Shown: in pieces, positions 13,875 to 21,806 of the stretch
How the letters are laid out: every line of letters starts with the position of its first letter
Numbering within the stretch: the stretch's first letter is position 1
IMG/VR virus record: IMGVR_UViG_3300029286_000009
Location: 124,001-188,000 of that record
Strand: one strand, 5' to 3'
Length of the DNA: 64,000 nt
Source: a virus
Program-made: the position numbers and the translations under genes
Notes under the pieces: generated by a model
Told to the model about the DNA's origin: nothing
Seen by the model: only the letters and a program-made list of their open reading frames with translations
The model's database searches: none

Positions 13875-16055
13875 TTAATTTGCCTTCTCCTTGGTGCCGC
13901 TGAGGTATCTGTCAATTTCCTCCACCAACACACGATTGATAAGTTTACGGTTAGGCGATTTGGGCAATGAAGATTTATCCATTACTTCATTCAGTGCTTT
14001 GTCTTCCTTTTCCGCCCACTCGATTAGTTCCTCATACTTCCAAGCACCATTACGAATAGCGAGTAATTCTTCTGCGTCAGGGCGTCGTACGATTACGCCT
14101 TTACCTTCTAGTATTTCTCGTGCCATACGCATGAGACGAACAAGGTGAAGGGCGTGTTTAGAGTTCCCATGAATCGCAATTTTACCTTTTCTTCTGGTGA
14201 TAAGAACTTCGTTTGGAACCGTAAAACACACAACATGTCCATTTTTAACCCTGACAGGATGAATGTGTTGAGACTTACTCAAGTATGCACAGGTTCTAGT
14301 TTTTCCGATATATACCTGATACATTGCACAGTTGCCAAATTCTCTTGGTTTACGATCATAATAGTAAGGGCCCCATACTTGTGATACAATTCCGGCTTGT
14401 AAACACATTATCTGGACATCATCAGCTAGCCTCTTCAGGCTTGTATAGTATATACTACTAAATTTTCGGTATGTGCCGTCTCCGCCAATTAATCCTTCTA
14501 GCATCAATCTAGCTTGTCTTTCGTTAAGTTTGTCTTTAAAATGTGGGAGATGTTTGTTTTTTGCTTTGCCACACAAACCATATATCTCATCAGCAAGTTG
14601 GGCAGAGAATGAGTAAACACATTCTTTTGTAATTCTGCCTGACTTTAGTGTACGCTCATAATAGTATCGCTTCGCACCGTAACATTCTCTCAGATTTTCT
14701 AACCAAGGAATAAGGGGACTAGCAGGGTGTTGCGATATATTTAAAGACTTTGCTTTGTTTTTATAGAAAATTATAGACCCTTCGGCAATATATACACCAA
14801 TCAGCCTAAGTTTTTCGTTAGGTATCGGGTAATCTTCTCTGGGATTACAAGTTAATCTTGCATGAAAAGATCCGTAACGAGATTTTTCTATCTTGTCTAC
14901 CGATATTAGTGCCCAATCTGCCTGCTCTGGGTTGTATTTGATAGTAAAGTTATTGGATTTTTGTCGGTGGGTTCTGGTTACAAGTAATCTATGGTTGCTT
15001 GTCACAACACAGTTAGATTGTTGCATCCTTATCTCATATAGGAACCCAGAAGCTCTGTATGAATCTCGACCCAAGAAATGTTGATACTCTAAATTTCCTT
15101 CAGTGTTGATCGTTCCTAATTTATCGTTCTCAGATATTTCTCTGTATAACTTCCAACCTGTATCAGTCAAAAACTCGGTATCACTTAGATAACAGTCAAA
15201 TCCGTGCTTTTGTTCAAGTTCTGATCTTTTCGGATTACGTTCCTGCTTCCACTTTTCGTAATGATTCCAATCTTCCAGGTGGTTCTTGTAAGCAGAATAT
15301 CTTTGAAGATAGTTTACGAAGTCAGAATCGAATCCCAGCGTTCTGTTCGCCGCCCGTTCTAACACATCCTTGAGATGGTCTACATTAGCCTCTATGTAGA
15401 GTTGTTCAGTCACTACATTAACCATACGAACCATTTCTGGTCCTAGCTGTATCTTGGTGTCTTCCGTCAAGTGGGTCTGATCAACTAACCATTCACCTAC
15501 TTGAAGTTCTATCATTTTCAGAGCACCGTGTAGTTGGTCCTTCGGGAATTTCATTCCTTCTATCCCGTAGTCTGCACGCGTAGGATAGGTGGGCGGGTTG
15601 CTAGTCCAGCGATGATGGTTGCGCATCCTTTTGAGCTGTTGCATAGCGTACCCACTAAAGCGGTGTTTAAGTAGCTTACTGAGGAATGCATCCTTGATTT
15701 TGGAGAACCTTTCCATAAGTGGGTGTGCATAGATGATTGAATCTTCAGGAACGAACAACAGTTCCAGCATATTCGGGTTTCCATCTGCTGCTAATCCGAT
15801 CATTTTTTTAAGTGACCAGATTACAATATCACTATCGGGAACCAAGTCTCTCCTTGTTCCTTTAGCAACCAGAGGAATTACTTCTTTGCTATCAGTTTGC
15901 TCGAAGTTACCAAACCCGTAGAAATATTCTTTAGGAGGAATAGTCGCCCCCCGGTAATCCATATCTGATTCGGGTGTATTTGTCCCGTAAAGTTGAGATC
16001 CTGCGGGGGTAAGATAGACAATGTTTGAACCTATCCAGTTTTTTATGTTTATCAA
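13875..16055 (-). CDS. Predicted nucleotidyltransferase with inserted intein
   Basis: The extein is a polymerase-beta-type nucleotidyltransferase: near the N-terminus GSQLYGTNTPESDMDYRGA supplies the GS motif and the two metal-binding aspartates. The conserved GFD-SKHALHLVRL segment is split by a 344-residue intein. I prefer TTG 16055 (SD GGGAAGGAAG, TTGA overlap with the upstream stop); ATG 16082 would add 9 residues. After splicing the protein is about 382 residues. Phage members of this family are common but their substrate is unsettled; RNA end modification would fit the ligases on the plus strand. Confidence 0.85.
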   Translation of the reverse strand: MINIKNWIGSNIVYLTPAGSQLYGTNTPESDMDYRGATIPPKEYFYGFGNFEQTDSKEVIPLVAKGTRRDLVPDSDIVIWSLKKMIGLAADGNPNMLELLFVPEDSIIYAHPLMERFSKIKDAFLSKLLKHRFSGYAMQQLKRMRNHHRWTSNPPTYPTRADYGIEGMKFPKDQLHGALKMIELQVGEWLVDQTHLTEDTKIQLGPEMVRMVNVVTEQLYIEANVDHLKDVLERAANRTLGFDSDFVNYLQRYSAYKNHLEDWNHYEKWKQERNPKRSELEQKHGFDCYLSDTEFLTDTGWKLYREISENDKLGTINTEGNLEYQHFLGRDSYRASGFLYEIRMQQSNCVVTSNHRLLVTRTHRQKSNNFTIKYNPEQADWALISVDKIEKSRYGSFHARLTCNPREDYPIPNEKLRLIGVYIAEGSIIFYKNKAKSLNISQHPASPLIPWLENLRECYGAKRYYYERTLKSGRITKECVYSFSAQLADEIYGLCGKAKNKHLPHFKDKLNERQARLMLEGLIGGDGTYRKFSSIYYTSLKRLADDVQIMCLQAGIVSQVWGPYYYDRKPREFGNCAMYQVYIGKTRTCAYLSKSQHIHPVRVKNGHVVCFTVPNEVLITRRKGKIAIHGNSKHALHLVRLMRMAREILEGKGVIVRRPDAEELLAIRNGAWKYEELIEWAEKEDKALNEVMDKSSLPKSPNRKLINRVLVEEIDRYLSGTKEKAN
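14163..15194 (-). other. LAGLIDADG-containing intein
   Basis: The insert begins at Cys (CYLSDTEFLTDTGW, block A) and has a block-B-like VVTSNHRLLV. A dodecapeptide homing endonuclease is marked by LIGVYIAEGS and LEGLIGGDGTY. It ends ITRRKGKIAIHGN before Ser+1. The terminal pair is Gly-Asn rather than His-Asn, with His at the third-last position, an unusual but known variant. Cys1, the TxxH-type histidine (TSNH), Asn and Ser+1 are all present, so splicing should work. Confidence 0.85.
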
Positions 16056-16624
16056 GCTTCCTTCCCTTCTATAATTCTCCATTTACTTTTGAACGCCCAG
16101 TCTAGACTTAGTGGTGAGGTTCTCAGTCCTGTTAAACAGAATTCATAGCCGTTTTCGGCCTCAATAGCGTTAACTTCACCAGACTCCATACCTTTCAAGG
16201 CTTCTAGAAAAGAAAGGGGGTAATCTTTTACGACTTGCCACTTCATCTGTGTGAGTAAGCCATTCACCGAGCATCCGGAATCTAGCCATTTGTCCATAAA
16301 CACCTGCAATTTACCTTTACAGTATCTGTAGTTCCAGCAATTTCCTACGGGGCGCATGATGATAGTCTCATCCTCCGACATTTTATTCAGGGCGTCCAAA
16401 AAACTCACCCCACTGTCTGCGAGCTGAGAACAATTACCCGTAACTTCCCACTCTTCTTCTGGGAAGGAATTAACTGTAAGCATAGAGATTACCCACCTGC
16501 CACAATTACAGAGTTCCAGCTTTCCCTGGTTGAATCGATAGTTATTGTTGTTAGCATGCCCTACGGGCCTCATAACGAGACCTTCACACTCTGCCATCTT
16601 CTTCAAAGCGTCTATGAAGTTCAT
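16052..16624 (-). CDS. Three-repeat protein of Tad2/DUF2829-like layout
   Basis: ATG 16624 follows AGGAGCAAAGGCAAA. Three repeats of about 60 residues each open with FxxALxxM (FIDALKKM, FLDALNKM, FLEALKGM), continue with RPVG and YR strands, and close with a W-x-V type strand (EEWEV, MKWQVV, SKWRII). The layout resembles DUF2829/Tad2 domains, and tandem copies would suit multivalent ligand binding. Two single-domain relatives lie at 6.1-6.7 kb. The defence-inhibitor role is inference. Confidence 0.6.
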   Translation of the reverse strand: MNFIDALKKMAECEGLVMRPVGHANNNNYRFNQGKLELCNCGRWVISMLTVNSFPEEEWEVTGNCSQLADSGVSFLDALNKMSEDETIIMRPVGNCWNYRYCKGKLQVFMDKWLDSGCSVNGLLTQMKWQVVKDYPLSFLEALKGMESGEVNAIEAENGYEFCLTGLRTSPLSLDWAFKSKWRIIEGKEA

Positions 16625-16643
16625 TTTGCCTTTGCTCCTGTCT

Positions 16644-16874
16644 CTATAACTTACACAGTTCCTCAAGTTCGATCAGCCTTAATTTTCGCAAAGTGTGAGC
16701 GACCCAACTTAAGTCGGCGAGCCTCTGCATTTTTATGATCCTTTGTTTAGGGTAGTAAGATGCAATAACTTCTATGCCATCTGGAGATGGGTCTTGTTTT
16801 TTGATTAAATCCTCTAATTCTTTGGCTGTCACATCACAGTTATCTACTACCAGTGCACAACATACGATATTCAT
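16644..16874 (-). CDS. Hypothetical protein, 76 aa
   Basis: GGGAGGAGCAAT precedes the ATG. The product begins MNIVCCALVVDNCDVTAKEL and is followed by a helical C-terminus. A frameshifted paralogue lies at 11390-11633. No family is recognised. Confidence 0.7.
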   Translation of the reverse strand: MNIVCCALVVDNCDVTAKELEDLIKKQDPSPDGIEVIASYYPKQRIIKMQRLADLSWVAHTLRKLRLIELEELCKL

Positions 16875-16935
16875 ATTGCTCCTCCCTCCTAGTTCTCCTC
16901 TACTTTCGCAAAACGTCGGTATCAGACAGTTGCTG

Positions 16936-17145
16936 TTATTGTGCTATCTCCTCAGTAAAATACTGATCGCAATGCGGGCATCTACTACTCTCGTAATCTC
17001 CCCCGTCGTATACTACCCTGGAGTCTGGGTGCACTTTGCGATAATGTTTGTTGTTGGGGGCGACCTTAGAATTATTCCACGGATCTTCTGCAGTGCATAT
17101 AAACTCGTAAAAATCAGACAATGTTGGATGTTTTACGAATGGCAT
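16936..17145 (-). CDS. Hypothetical protein with CPHC knuckle, 69 aa
   Basis: AGGAGATTCTA precedes the ATG. A single CPHC lies near the C-terminus, with Cys 17 and histidines elsewhere. It may bind zinc with few ligands or as an oligomer. Confidence 0.6.
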   Translation of the reverse strand: MPFVKHPTLSDFYEFICTAEDPWNNSKVAPNNKHYRKVHPDSRVVYDGGDYESSRCPHCDQYFTEEIAQ

Positions 17146-17154
17146 TAGAATCTC

Positions 17155-17355
17155 CTAATTTTCCCCCTTACTTTCACAAGGACGCCATTCCTTGTTACCG
17201 TGAGTATTGCACCAACTTTGAACCCCGTCTCCCAAGGTGCACTGTACCGTGTAATATTTGTGGTCGCAGAAGATACAATTCAACCCATTATCCCATCGTT
17301 GTTGTGTCAGAGTAATTGGTGGGTCGTATTTATCGTTCTCGTAAACTATTTCCAT
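17155..17355 (-). CDS. Cys-rich protein, 66 aa
   Basis: ATG 17355 overlaps the upstream stop (TAATG) behind GTGGAGAAATA. CIFC and later CNTH and C residues suggest a zinc site. No family is recognised. Confidence 0.6.
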   Translation of the reverse strand: MEIVYENDKYDPPITLTQQRWDNGLNCIFCDHKYYTVQCTLGDGVQSWCNTHGNKEWRPCESKGEN

Positions 17356-17585
17356 TATTTCTCCACTAGACCTTTCTGCTCTTCCCACTTGCCAGTAAGC
17401 TTATTGAGCCCCCATGTGTGGTCAGCCCAATTACGGGAATATACCCCCTCTATTTTGAATCCTTCAAATATCGTATGCATCTCCATAAGAGCATTAAGGT
17501 CGGTCAGACAGTCTACATGGATAGCGTGCCATGTGGAGCTGATGTCTCCCCATTCATAAACTTCTTCTTCAAGTATAAGGTACAT
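17355..17585 (-). CDS. Hypothetical protein, 76 aa
   Basis: ATG 17585 overlaps the upstream stop (TAATG) with CTGGAGCAAAAG before it, so I reject a longer frame. The product begins MYLILEEEVY and is rich in W, D and H. No family is recognised. Confidence 0.6.
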   Translation of the reverse strand: MYLILEEEVYEWGDISSTWHAIHVDCLTDLNALMEMHTIFEGFKIEGVYSRNWADHTWGLNKLTGKWEEQKGLVEK

Positions 17586-18079
17586 TACTTTTGCTCCAGT
17601 GCCTGTAGTCCAATGTAATAACCTCCGTCCACTCTTATACAGCGGACCCCGTAGTCCCATTCACCGTTCCACTCCTTAATGTTGTATGGATGGTATTCTG
17701 AGAAAGCAATATCTGCATCACTGACGAACAAAGGTGCCTTCATGTTGTCTTCCCAGAAGCGTAAAAGAAGCAGTATCACAAGTTCAGAAATTGGACTCGC
17801 GATGAATGGTCCCTCAGGTATACTCTCGTTCTCATCCCGCGCACGCCCCTCCCCTCTTCCCTGTTCCGGGGTGCTCCAGCCCCTTACCCAATCGTTGGTG
17901 GCGACAAGCGTGCCGTCAGGAGCATAAAAGTAGCTTACTGACACATCTTCAACTAGCCCTTCATCACTGAGAAACATAGTAAATCCTTCGTAAGGAGGTT
18001 TCACGTTTTCCACTTTGGTCTCAACTCTGAGAGGTTGAGCCGTCAGCCTTTTCTTCTGATTTTCTAATGTTAAAGACAT
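17585..18079 (-). CDS. Hypothetical protein, 164 aa
   Basis: ATG 18079 follows AAAGGATAAGTTTG. The N-terminal half is strand-rich with an acidic loop; a hydrophobic helix (ISELVILLLLRFWED) lies at about residue 105, followed by an aromatic-rich end. No family is recognised. Confidence 0.65.
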   Translation of the reverse strand: MSLTLENQKKRLTAQPLRVETKVENVKPPYEGFTMFLSDEGLVEDVSVSYFYAPDGTLVATNDWVRGWSTPEQGRGEGRARDENESIPEGPFIASPISELVILLLLRFWEDNMKAPLFVSDADIAFSEYHPYNIKEWNGEWDYGVRCIRVDGGYYIGLQALEQK

Positions 18080-18190
18080 CAAACTTATCCTTTCTGTAAA
18101 AGACTAGGCTGTAGCAGTTCATTACTACATTTAATCCCTCTAGCATGGTTCAGGGTGTCCTGCCATACAGCGTTTGGAACCTAGTTATCC
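18080..18190 (-). other. Short untranslated gap
   Basis: No gene, strong hairpin or repeat is evident between the two flanking minus-strand genes. Confidence 0.5.
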
Positions 18191-18454
18191 CTACATAATG
18201 AAGAAGTTGAGTTCACTATAGTTGTAAAGCTCAGCAAGATGTGCATTTATAGCTTCCCACTGACTTACATCTTCTTCATTGTCCGAATCCCAGGGATTTG
18301 GTCCCAAACTTCTCACCCACAACTTATACTTTTCCCTTATTGTTCTCCAAGACGAAGGTGTTCCTTTTTCCGTATCGGCAAAGTAACACAAATCCGTTAC
18401 CCAAGTGGGGGTTTGGTAAAGGTCCATCTCCTCACACTGCAGATTTATACTCAT
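18191..18454 (-). CDS. Hypothetical protein, 87 aa
   Basis: AAGGAGTAACCGT precedes the ATG. The product is rich in W, D and Y, with a basic centre and an acidic stretch (SDNEEDVSQWEA). No family is recognised. Confidence 0.6.
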   Translation of the reverse strand: MSINLQCEEMDLYQTPTWVTDLCYFADTEKGTPSSWRTIREKYKLWVRSLGPNPWDSDNEEDVSQWEAINAHLAELYNYSELNFFIM

Positions 18455-18496
18455 ACGGTTACTCCTTCGTGGCGATATGTTTATAGGAGAATTTCC

Positions 18497-18676
18497 TTAG
18501 TCTATTTCGATGTTAAGTATGTCCAAGACATCCCGTAGCTCATTCATAGCCTGGTCAGCATAATCAGTGCATGGGGGTTCCACACTACGTCTAATAACCT
18601 GAAGCAGAACTAGCACAGTGCCCAACTTCATTCCGATCACTGCACTCTCGGGGTCTATAACTGTCTGTTCAGACAT
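18497..18676 (-). CDS. Hypothetical protein, 59 aa
   Basis: GAGGGCGATT precedes MSEQTVIDPE. A hydrophobic central helix (GMKLGTVLVLLQVI) is flanked by charged helices, suggesting a small helical bundle or dimer. Confidence 0.6.
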   Translation of the reverse strand: MSEQTVIDPESAVIGMKLGTVLVLLQVIRRSVEPPCTDYADQAMNELRDVLDILNIEID

Positions 18677-18704
18677 AATCGCCCTCTGTTTCTTTCGTTG
18701 TAAA

Positions 18705-18917
18705 TCAGCACCATCTTATAATGGGGTCGTAGATTGATGCCTCGTGTTTCCAACCAGGGTGGTTCTTCTGCACTCCTTTTTCTTCGGGTTTTACTACACC
18801 TGTGCCGTTACATACCGAGCACAGAGTCGGAGTTCCATCGTGTCGTGTTTGCTTACCTGTGCCACAACAGCACGGGCAAGGTTGTTCCTCTCTTTTGAAT
18901 GACCACATAACTGCCAT
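18705..18917 (-). CDS. DnaJ-type zinc-finger mini-protein
   Basis: CPCCCGTG and, about 14 residues later, CSVCNGTG reproduce two CxxCxGxG units of the DnaJ zinc domain within 70 residues. It is a paralogue of 9010-9285; 44095-44280 has the same units. There is no J-domain. A protein- or RNA-binding zinc module is plausible. Confidence 0.7.
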   Translation of the reverse strand: MAVMWSFKREEQPCPCCCGTGKQTRHDGTPTLCSVCNGTGVVKPEEKGVQKNHPGWKHEASIYDPIIRWC

Positions 18918-18928
18918 TTAAACGCTCC

Positions 18929-19297
18929 TTAACTTATTTGCCTTTTTCCTCGACCCACTCCCTCCCCCACTTGGGTGTTTGCTACTTGCCATAGCTTGCG
19001 GAGTGGGGACAGGGGAGATACGTTAATATATGCCTGGTGCTCTTTGTGAATATACACATGAAGGCAGTATAGGGGCAGCCAACCTTTATCTTCGCGAAGC
19101 GTTAGACTTATTTGCCCACCCCCATCTTTACCTGTCAGATATTCGCCGGTACACTGCCACGAGATAACTTTGAAATTAGTGAGTGAAATTATCATCTCAA
19201 CAATTTCGCGTTCATCCTTGGGGCACCATACGAACACTATCCAATACATAATATAAGCTGTTGTTATCAATAATATTATTGCTAGTTCCATTTGCAT
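18929..19297 (-). CDS. Single-pass membrane protein, 122 aa
   Basis: AAAAGGATA precedes the ATG. Residues 4-24 form a membrane helix (ELAIILLITTAYIMYW), followed by a strand-rich soluble domain (GGQISLTLRED, LHVYIH) and a basic end. No family is recognised. Confidence 0.65.
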   Translation of the reverse strand: MQMELAIILLITTAYIMYWIVFVWCPKDEREIVEMIISLTNFKVISWQCTGEYLTGKDGGGQISLTLREDKGWLPLYCLHVYIHKEHQAYINVSPLSPLRKLWQVANTQVGEGVGRGKRQIS

Positions 19298-19340
19298 TAT
19301 CCTTTTCTTTTACGGAACTATTCACCTGCCAAATAACGCA

Positions 19341-19369
19341 TTGACAAGAGCGAGGGCTATCCGTACACT
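19341..19369 (+). promoter_or_regulatory. Sigma70-type promoter
   Basis: A consensus TTGACA at 19341-19346 and TACACT at 19364-19369 are separated by exactly 17 bases. It points right, against the surrounding minus genes, and would drive the structured leader and RHRR peptide. Confidence 0.7.
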
Positions 19370-19375
19370 ATCGGA

Positions 19376-19502
19376 GGCCGGTTAATCTGGGTGTTCACGG
19401 GCCCAGAACGCCTCTGGGCCAAAGGTAAGAACACAGCCGGTCAACCTGCCCCTGTGGGGGCGACCATAAGGGGGCAGGATACATTAATCCCGAGGTAGTA
19501 TT
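19376..19502 (+). ncRNA. Structured leader, copy B
   Basis: The helices are nested. P1 pairs 19376-19383 (GGCCGGTT) with 19435-19442 (AGCCGGTC), 8 pairs including two G-U. P2 pairs 19391-19396 (GTGTTC) with 19429-19434 (GAACAC), stacked directly on P1. P3 pairs 19400-19407 (GGCCCAGA) with 19413-19420 (TCTGGGCC) around a 5-base loop. Downstream, CTGCCCC at 19446-19452 can pair with GGGGCAG at 19471-19477, or its CCCC with GGGG at 19456-19460, giving two exclusive folds just before the ribosome site. This resembles a riboswitch or attenuator, but the ligand is unknown. Confidence 0.65.
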
Positions 19503-19607
19503 ATGAGAAACCTCAAATTCCTTCGGCGGTGGCTTACACGTCATCGTCGAATGCTCTTGATTGTAGTGAAGGTAATCTTATGGCTTGTCTATAAATACTG
19601 GATATAG
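19503..19607 (+). CDS. RHRR-type membrane micro-protein, copy B
   Basis: The ATG follows CGAGGTAGTATT. The 34-residue peptide is basic at its start (LRRWLTRHRR), followed by a 16-residue hydrophobic helix and an aromatic end (YKYWI). It matches the first part of the 95-409 ORF. It would sit in the inner membrane with its N-terminus inside. Toxin-like or regulatory roles are possible for such peptides, but nothing here decides between them. Confidence 0.6.
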   Translation: MRNLKFLRRWLTRHRRMLLIVVKVILWLVYKYWI

Positions 19608-19619
19608 TTTAATTTGTTA

Positions 19620-19652
19620 GGAGGCTCTAGCAGTGTCCCCCTGCTATCCTCC
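19620..19652 (+). terminator. Hairpin after the RHRR peptide
   Basis: GGAGG...AGCAG pairs with CTGCT...CCTCC (ten pairs in two blocks) 12 bases after the stop. It lacks a strong T run on the plus side, so it may act with another factor or work for either strand. Confidence 0.5.
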
Positions 19653-19664
19653 ATTTCTACTCCA

Positions 19665-19853
19665 CTATTCTTTTTTCTTCGTACCTTCTACTTCTCTGCA
19701 CCAGTAATCGATTTGGTCCATCGCCCACTCGTGGAGATACTCTTCCTCCACGTAAGTGTGCTTGTCTCCTACTTCCTCTAACTCCTCATCATTTATATCA
19801 ACAACCTCTGAGTACAATTTGATTCCTAATTCTATATTGAATTCGAATTTCAC
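19665..19853 (-). CDS. Hypothetical acidic protein, 62 aa
   Basis: GTG 19853 follows AAAGGAGACGG and overlaps the upstream stop (GTGA), so I reject the longer frame to 20033. The product begins MKFEFNIELG and is very acidic, ending EGTKKKE. Confidence 0.65.
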   Translation of the reverse strand: MKFEFNIELGIKLYSEVVDINDEELEEVGDKHTYVEEEYLHEWAMDQIDYWCREVEGTKKKE

Positions 19854-20065
19854 CCGTCTCCTTTCTTTTCGGATTCTCTGACAACTTGAACAGTTACCGT
19901 GTTCCCGCAATATGGGCAGGTAATAGTATGGGGACACAATGGGCGAATAAAACGGTCTTCGAAGCCCATCTTTTTGTGGCAGTGGGGGCACTCCATTACT
20001 GTATCTATCCCAGGAACTGAAAAGTGAGACCAAGTATTCTCGAAATCATTCAGGATATCTTTCAT
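19850..20065 (-). CDS. Zinc-ribbon protein, 71 aa
   Basis: The ATG at 20065 follows AAAGGATGAGA. ECPHCHKKM and, about 22 residues later, TCPYCGNTV give a classical four-cysteine zinc ribbon, followed by a charged tail. It may bind DNA or RNA. Confidence 0.7.
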   Translation of the reverse strand: MKDILNDFENTWSHFSVPGIDTVMECPHCHKKMGFEDRFIRPLCPHTITCPYCGNTVTVQVVRESEKKGDG

Positions 20066-20119
20066 TCTCATCCTTTTATTACTCCTATAGGCATCAGTTT
20101 AGTCACAACTTCAACCAAG

Positions 20120-20872
20120 TCAGAATGCACAACTTTCCCAGTTTAACAGTTGGTCAAACCGTTTTAGTATCAAACCCGGGTTCTCTTTCCACTCCTTTTC
20201 CCAGATAGTATAAACACTATATCCCAGGTCTTTGATTAACTTTATCCTTTCTTCATCTCTATTCCAAATGTTTTGAGCTGTAAGACCATGATGGATAATG
20301 TCAGATGCACTGTATGTCTCTGGATTAGCATGCCAGAAATTACCATAGAACTCTATTACTACCCCATCTTTTCGAATGATACCATCTGGAAATAACCATG
20401 ATGCTTTCCCATAACTAATCGTCTCAGTAGTCACATTGTCATGGACTTCCTGTAACTCTTTAATAAATTTCTGTTCAATACGACTCCTGTTACAAGAAAA
20501 ATCATTTTTGGTAATCTTTCCTTCTCGCCATGACCTCCTCATATGTTCGCGACGGGCTTCACGTTGCTCTGGGTTATCTCTATACCATTGTTTGACACGA
20601 GCAGACTGTTCCTTTTTAAATCCCTCTCTCCTGGGCTTTGAGACTGCTTTAATAACCTTTTCTCTATATTCTTCATCCTTCCACAAATCTTTACTAATTT
20701 GTCTTAGCTTCTCCTTAGTTTGTGCAATTGTTTCTGGGTTATGTGTCTTTCCATAGAATGAGTTGTTCTCTCCGGTTCTATCTCTGTGGTGGTTACAAAA
20801 TCCAGTTTTATTCATATCTTGGAGAAGCTTCCCGCAAGTTTTGCACCGTTTGTTTAATTTAGGTTTTCCCAT
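20120..20872 (-). CDS. VSR/EDxHD-type homing endonuclease
   Basis: The N-terminal zinc knuckle (CKTCGKLL) is followed by a NUMOD3-like GENNSFYGKTHNPET motif and a long basic helix, the DNA-binding part. The C-terminus has PDGIIRKDGVVIEFYGNFWH and later IKLIKDLGYSVYTIWEKEW, as in Vsr-related homing nucleases of phages. It is 250 residues long. It lies beside a possibly broken small ORF (20.9-21.0 kb), which may mark its insertion site. Confidence 0.75.
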   Translation of the reverse strand: MGKPKLNKRCKTCGKLLQDMNKTGFCNHHRDRTGENNSFYGKTHNPETIAQTKEKLRQISKDLWKDEEYREKVIKAVSKPRREGFKKEQSARVKQWYRDNPEQREARREHMRRSWREGKITKNDFSCNRSRIEQKFIKELQEVHDNVTTETISYGKASWLFPDGIIRKDGVVIEFYGNFWHANPETYSASDIIHHGLTAQNIWNRDEERIKLIKDLGYSVYTIWEKEWKENPGLILKRFDQLLNWESCAF

Positions 20873-21064
20873 TTCTTATAATTTGTTCTCCTGTATTACT
20901 CCTTTCTGTCTCTTTGCAGTGTTTGACTCTGTCTCGTTTCAATTTCTGCAGGTCAGTTTTGGCAGCGAGAACGTCTCAGCCAATGTCCTTCCTAATTATA
21001 TTCATACTTAGTCAGCTACTTCATACCTAGGCCCAATGCTTCCCCCTGGACAGGGTGGGGTGAC

Positions 21065-21244
21065 TCATTTTTCTGGGAAACCCGTGCGTGGTCCCTGATA
21101 CGCTTGTATGTGTCCGCGTTTACAGCGTGTCATAATTACTGGACCATCATCATCTGGGTTGAACTGGTCGTAGCAGAATATCCTGTCAAATACTCCCTCC
21201 GCAACTCCAAAGATAGCCTCTCTTATCTTGTGTATCGCCCCCAT
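21065..21244 (-). CDS. Hypothetical protein, 59 aa
   Basis: TCGGAGGATC precedes MGAIHKIREA, ten bases after the stop of the HicB-like gene. The product is mixed with an acidic turn (NPDDDG) and a basic CKRGH. No family is recognised. Confidence 0.6.
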   Translation of the reverse strand: MGAIHKIREAIFGVAEGVFDRIFCYDQFNPDDDGPVIMTRCKRGHIQAYQGPRTGFPEK

Positions 21245-21254
21245 GATCCTCCGA

Positions 21255-21806
21255 TCACCATTCCCTTTCCGGTTCCGGTATTTTTACTCCTTCTTCTAAG
21301 TACTCCCGTAGCAACATTTTCTTGATCTCTTCCAAGCTTTCCAGGGCGTCCTCTGGGGTCTCCCCGTCGGCACACGATGCATGCCGCCCTAACCGAGGGA
21401 TACAAACATGCCAGCCCCCACCTTGGTTATGCGGTATTTTGGATATTACCACATCGTAGGAAAGCCTCATATAACGGTTTAATTCTTGTTCCACACGGTC
21501 CATCTTTTTCTTTTGTTCGCAGTATTGCCAGTACGAAGAAAGAGAGGGTTCACTAATTTCTATAGTGGGATAATAACGAGATTCTCCAAGTCCAAGTGTA
21601 GCATTTATTACAAAGTTTCTGGCTACTACAGAGCTATCGGCTAACATAGAGCAGTTAAGGTGATTCTTACACCAGAGAATACCATTCTCATCAATTAACT
21701 CTTCGACGCCTTCGTAAATAAGTGCCCCATAAAACATACAATCAACGAAGATGAAGTTTTCACAACCCCTCTTCCTAACCTTTTCAACTTTAACGATAAG
21801 TTTCAT
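21255..21806 (-). CDS. Protein with HicB-like C-terminal domain
   Basis: From about residue 120 the sequence reads YDVVISKIPHNQGGGWHVCIP, then DGETPEDALESLEEIKKMLL, then KIPEPE. This is the strand-strand-helix order of the HicB antitoxin fold, with the typical closing iPxP. No HicA toxin is adjacent. The N-terminal 115 residues are unassigned. ATG 21806 is preferred (GGAGCAACAAACA before it); an ATG five codons earlier is possible. It may act as an orphan antitoxin or regulator. Confidence 0.55.
   Translation of the reverse strand: MKLIVKVEKVRKRGCENFIFVDCMFYGALIYEGVEELIDENGILWCKNHLNCSMLADSSVVARNFVINATLGLGESRYYPTIEISEPSLSSYWQYCEQKKKMDRVEQELNRYMRLSYDVVISKIPHNQGGGWHVCIPRLGRHASCADGETPEDALESLEEIKKMLLREYLEEGVKIPEPEREW

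Noticed and set aside
20880-21010. Minus-strand frame with an in-frame TGA next to the homing endonuclease
   Set aside because: The part after TGA looks coding, but there is no ribosome site at its ATG, and TGA serves as a normal stop in many neighbouring genes. It may be a remnant disrupted by the nuclease gene, but it cannot be supported.
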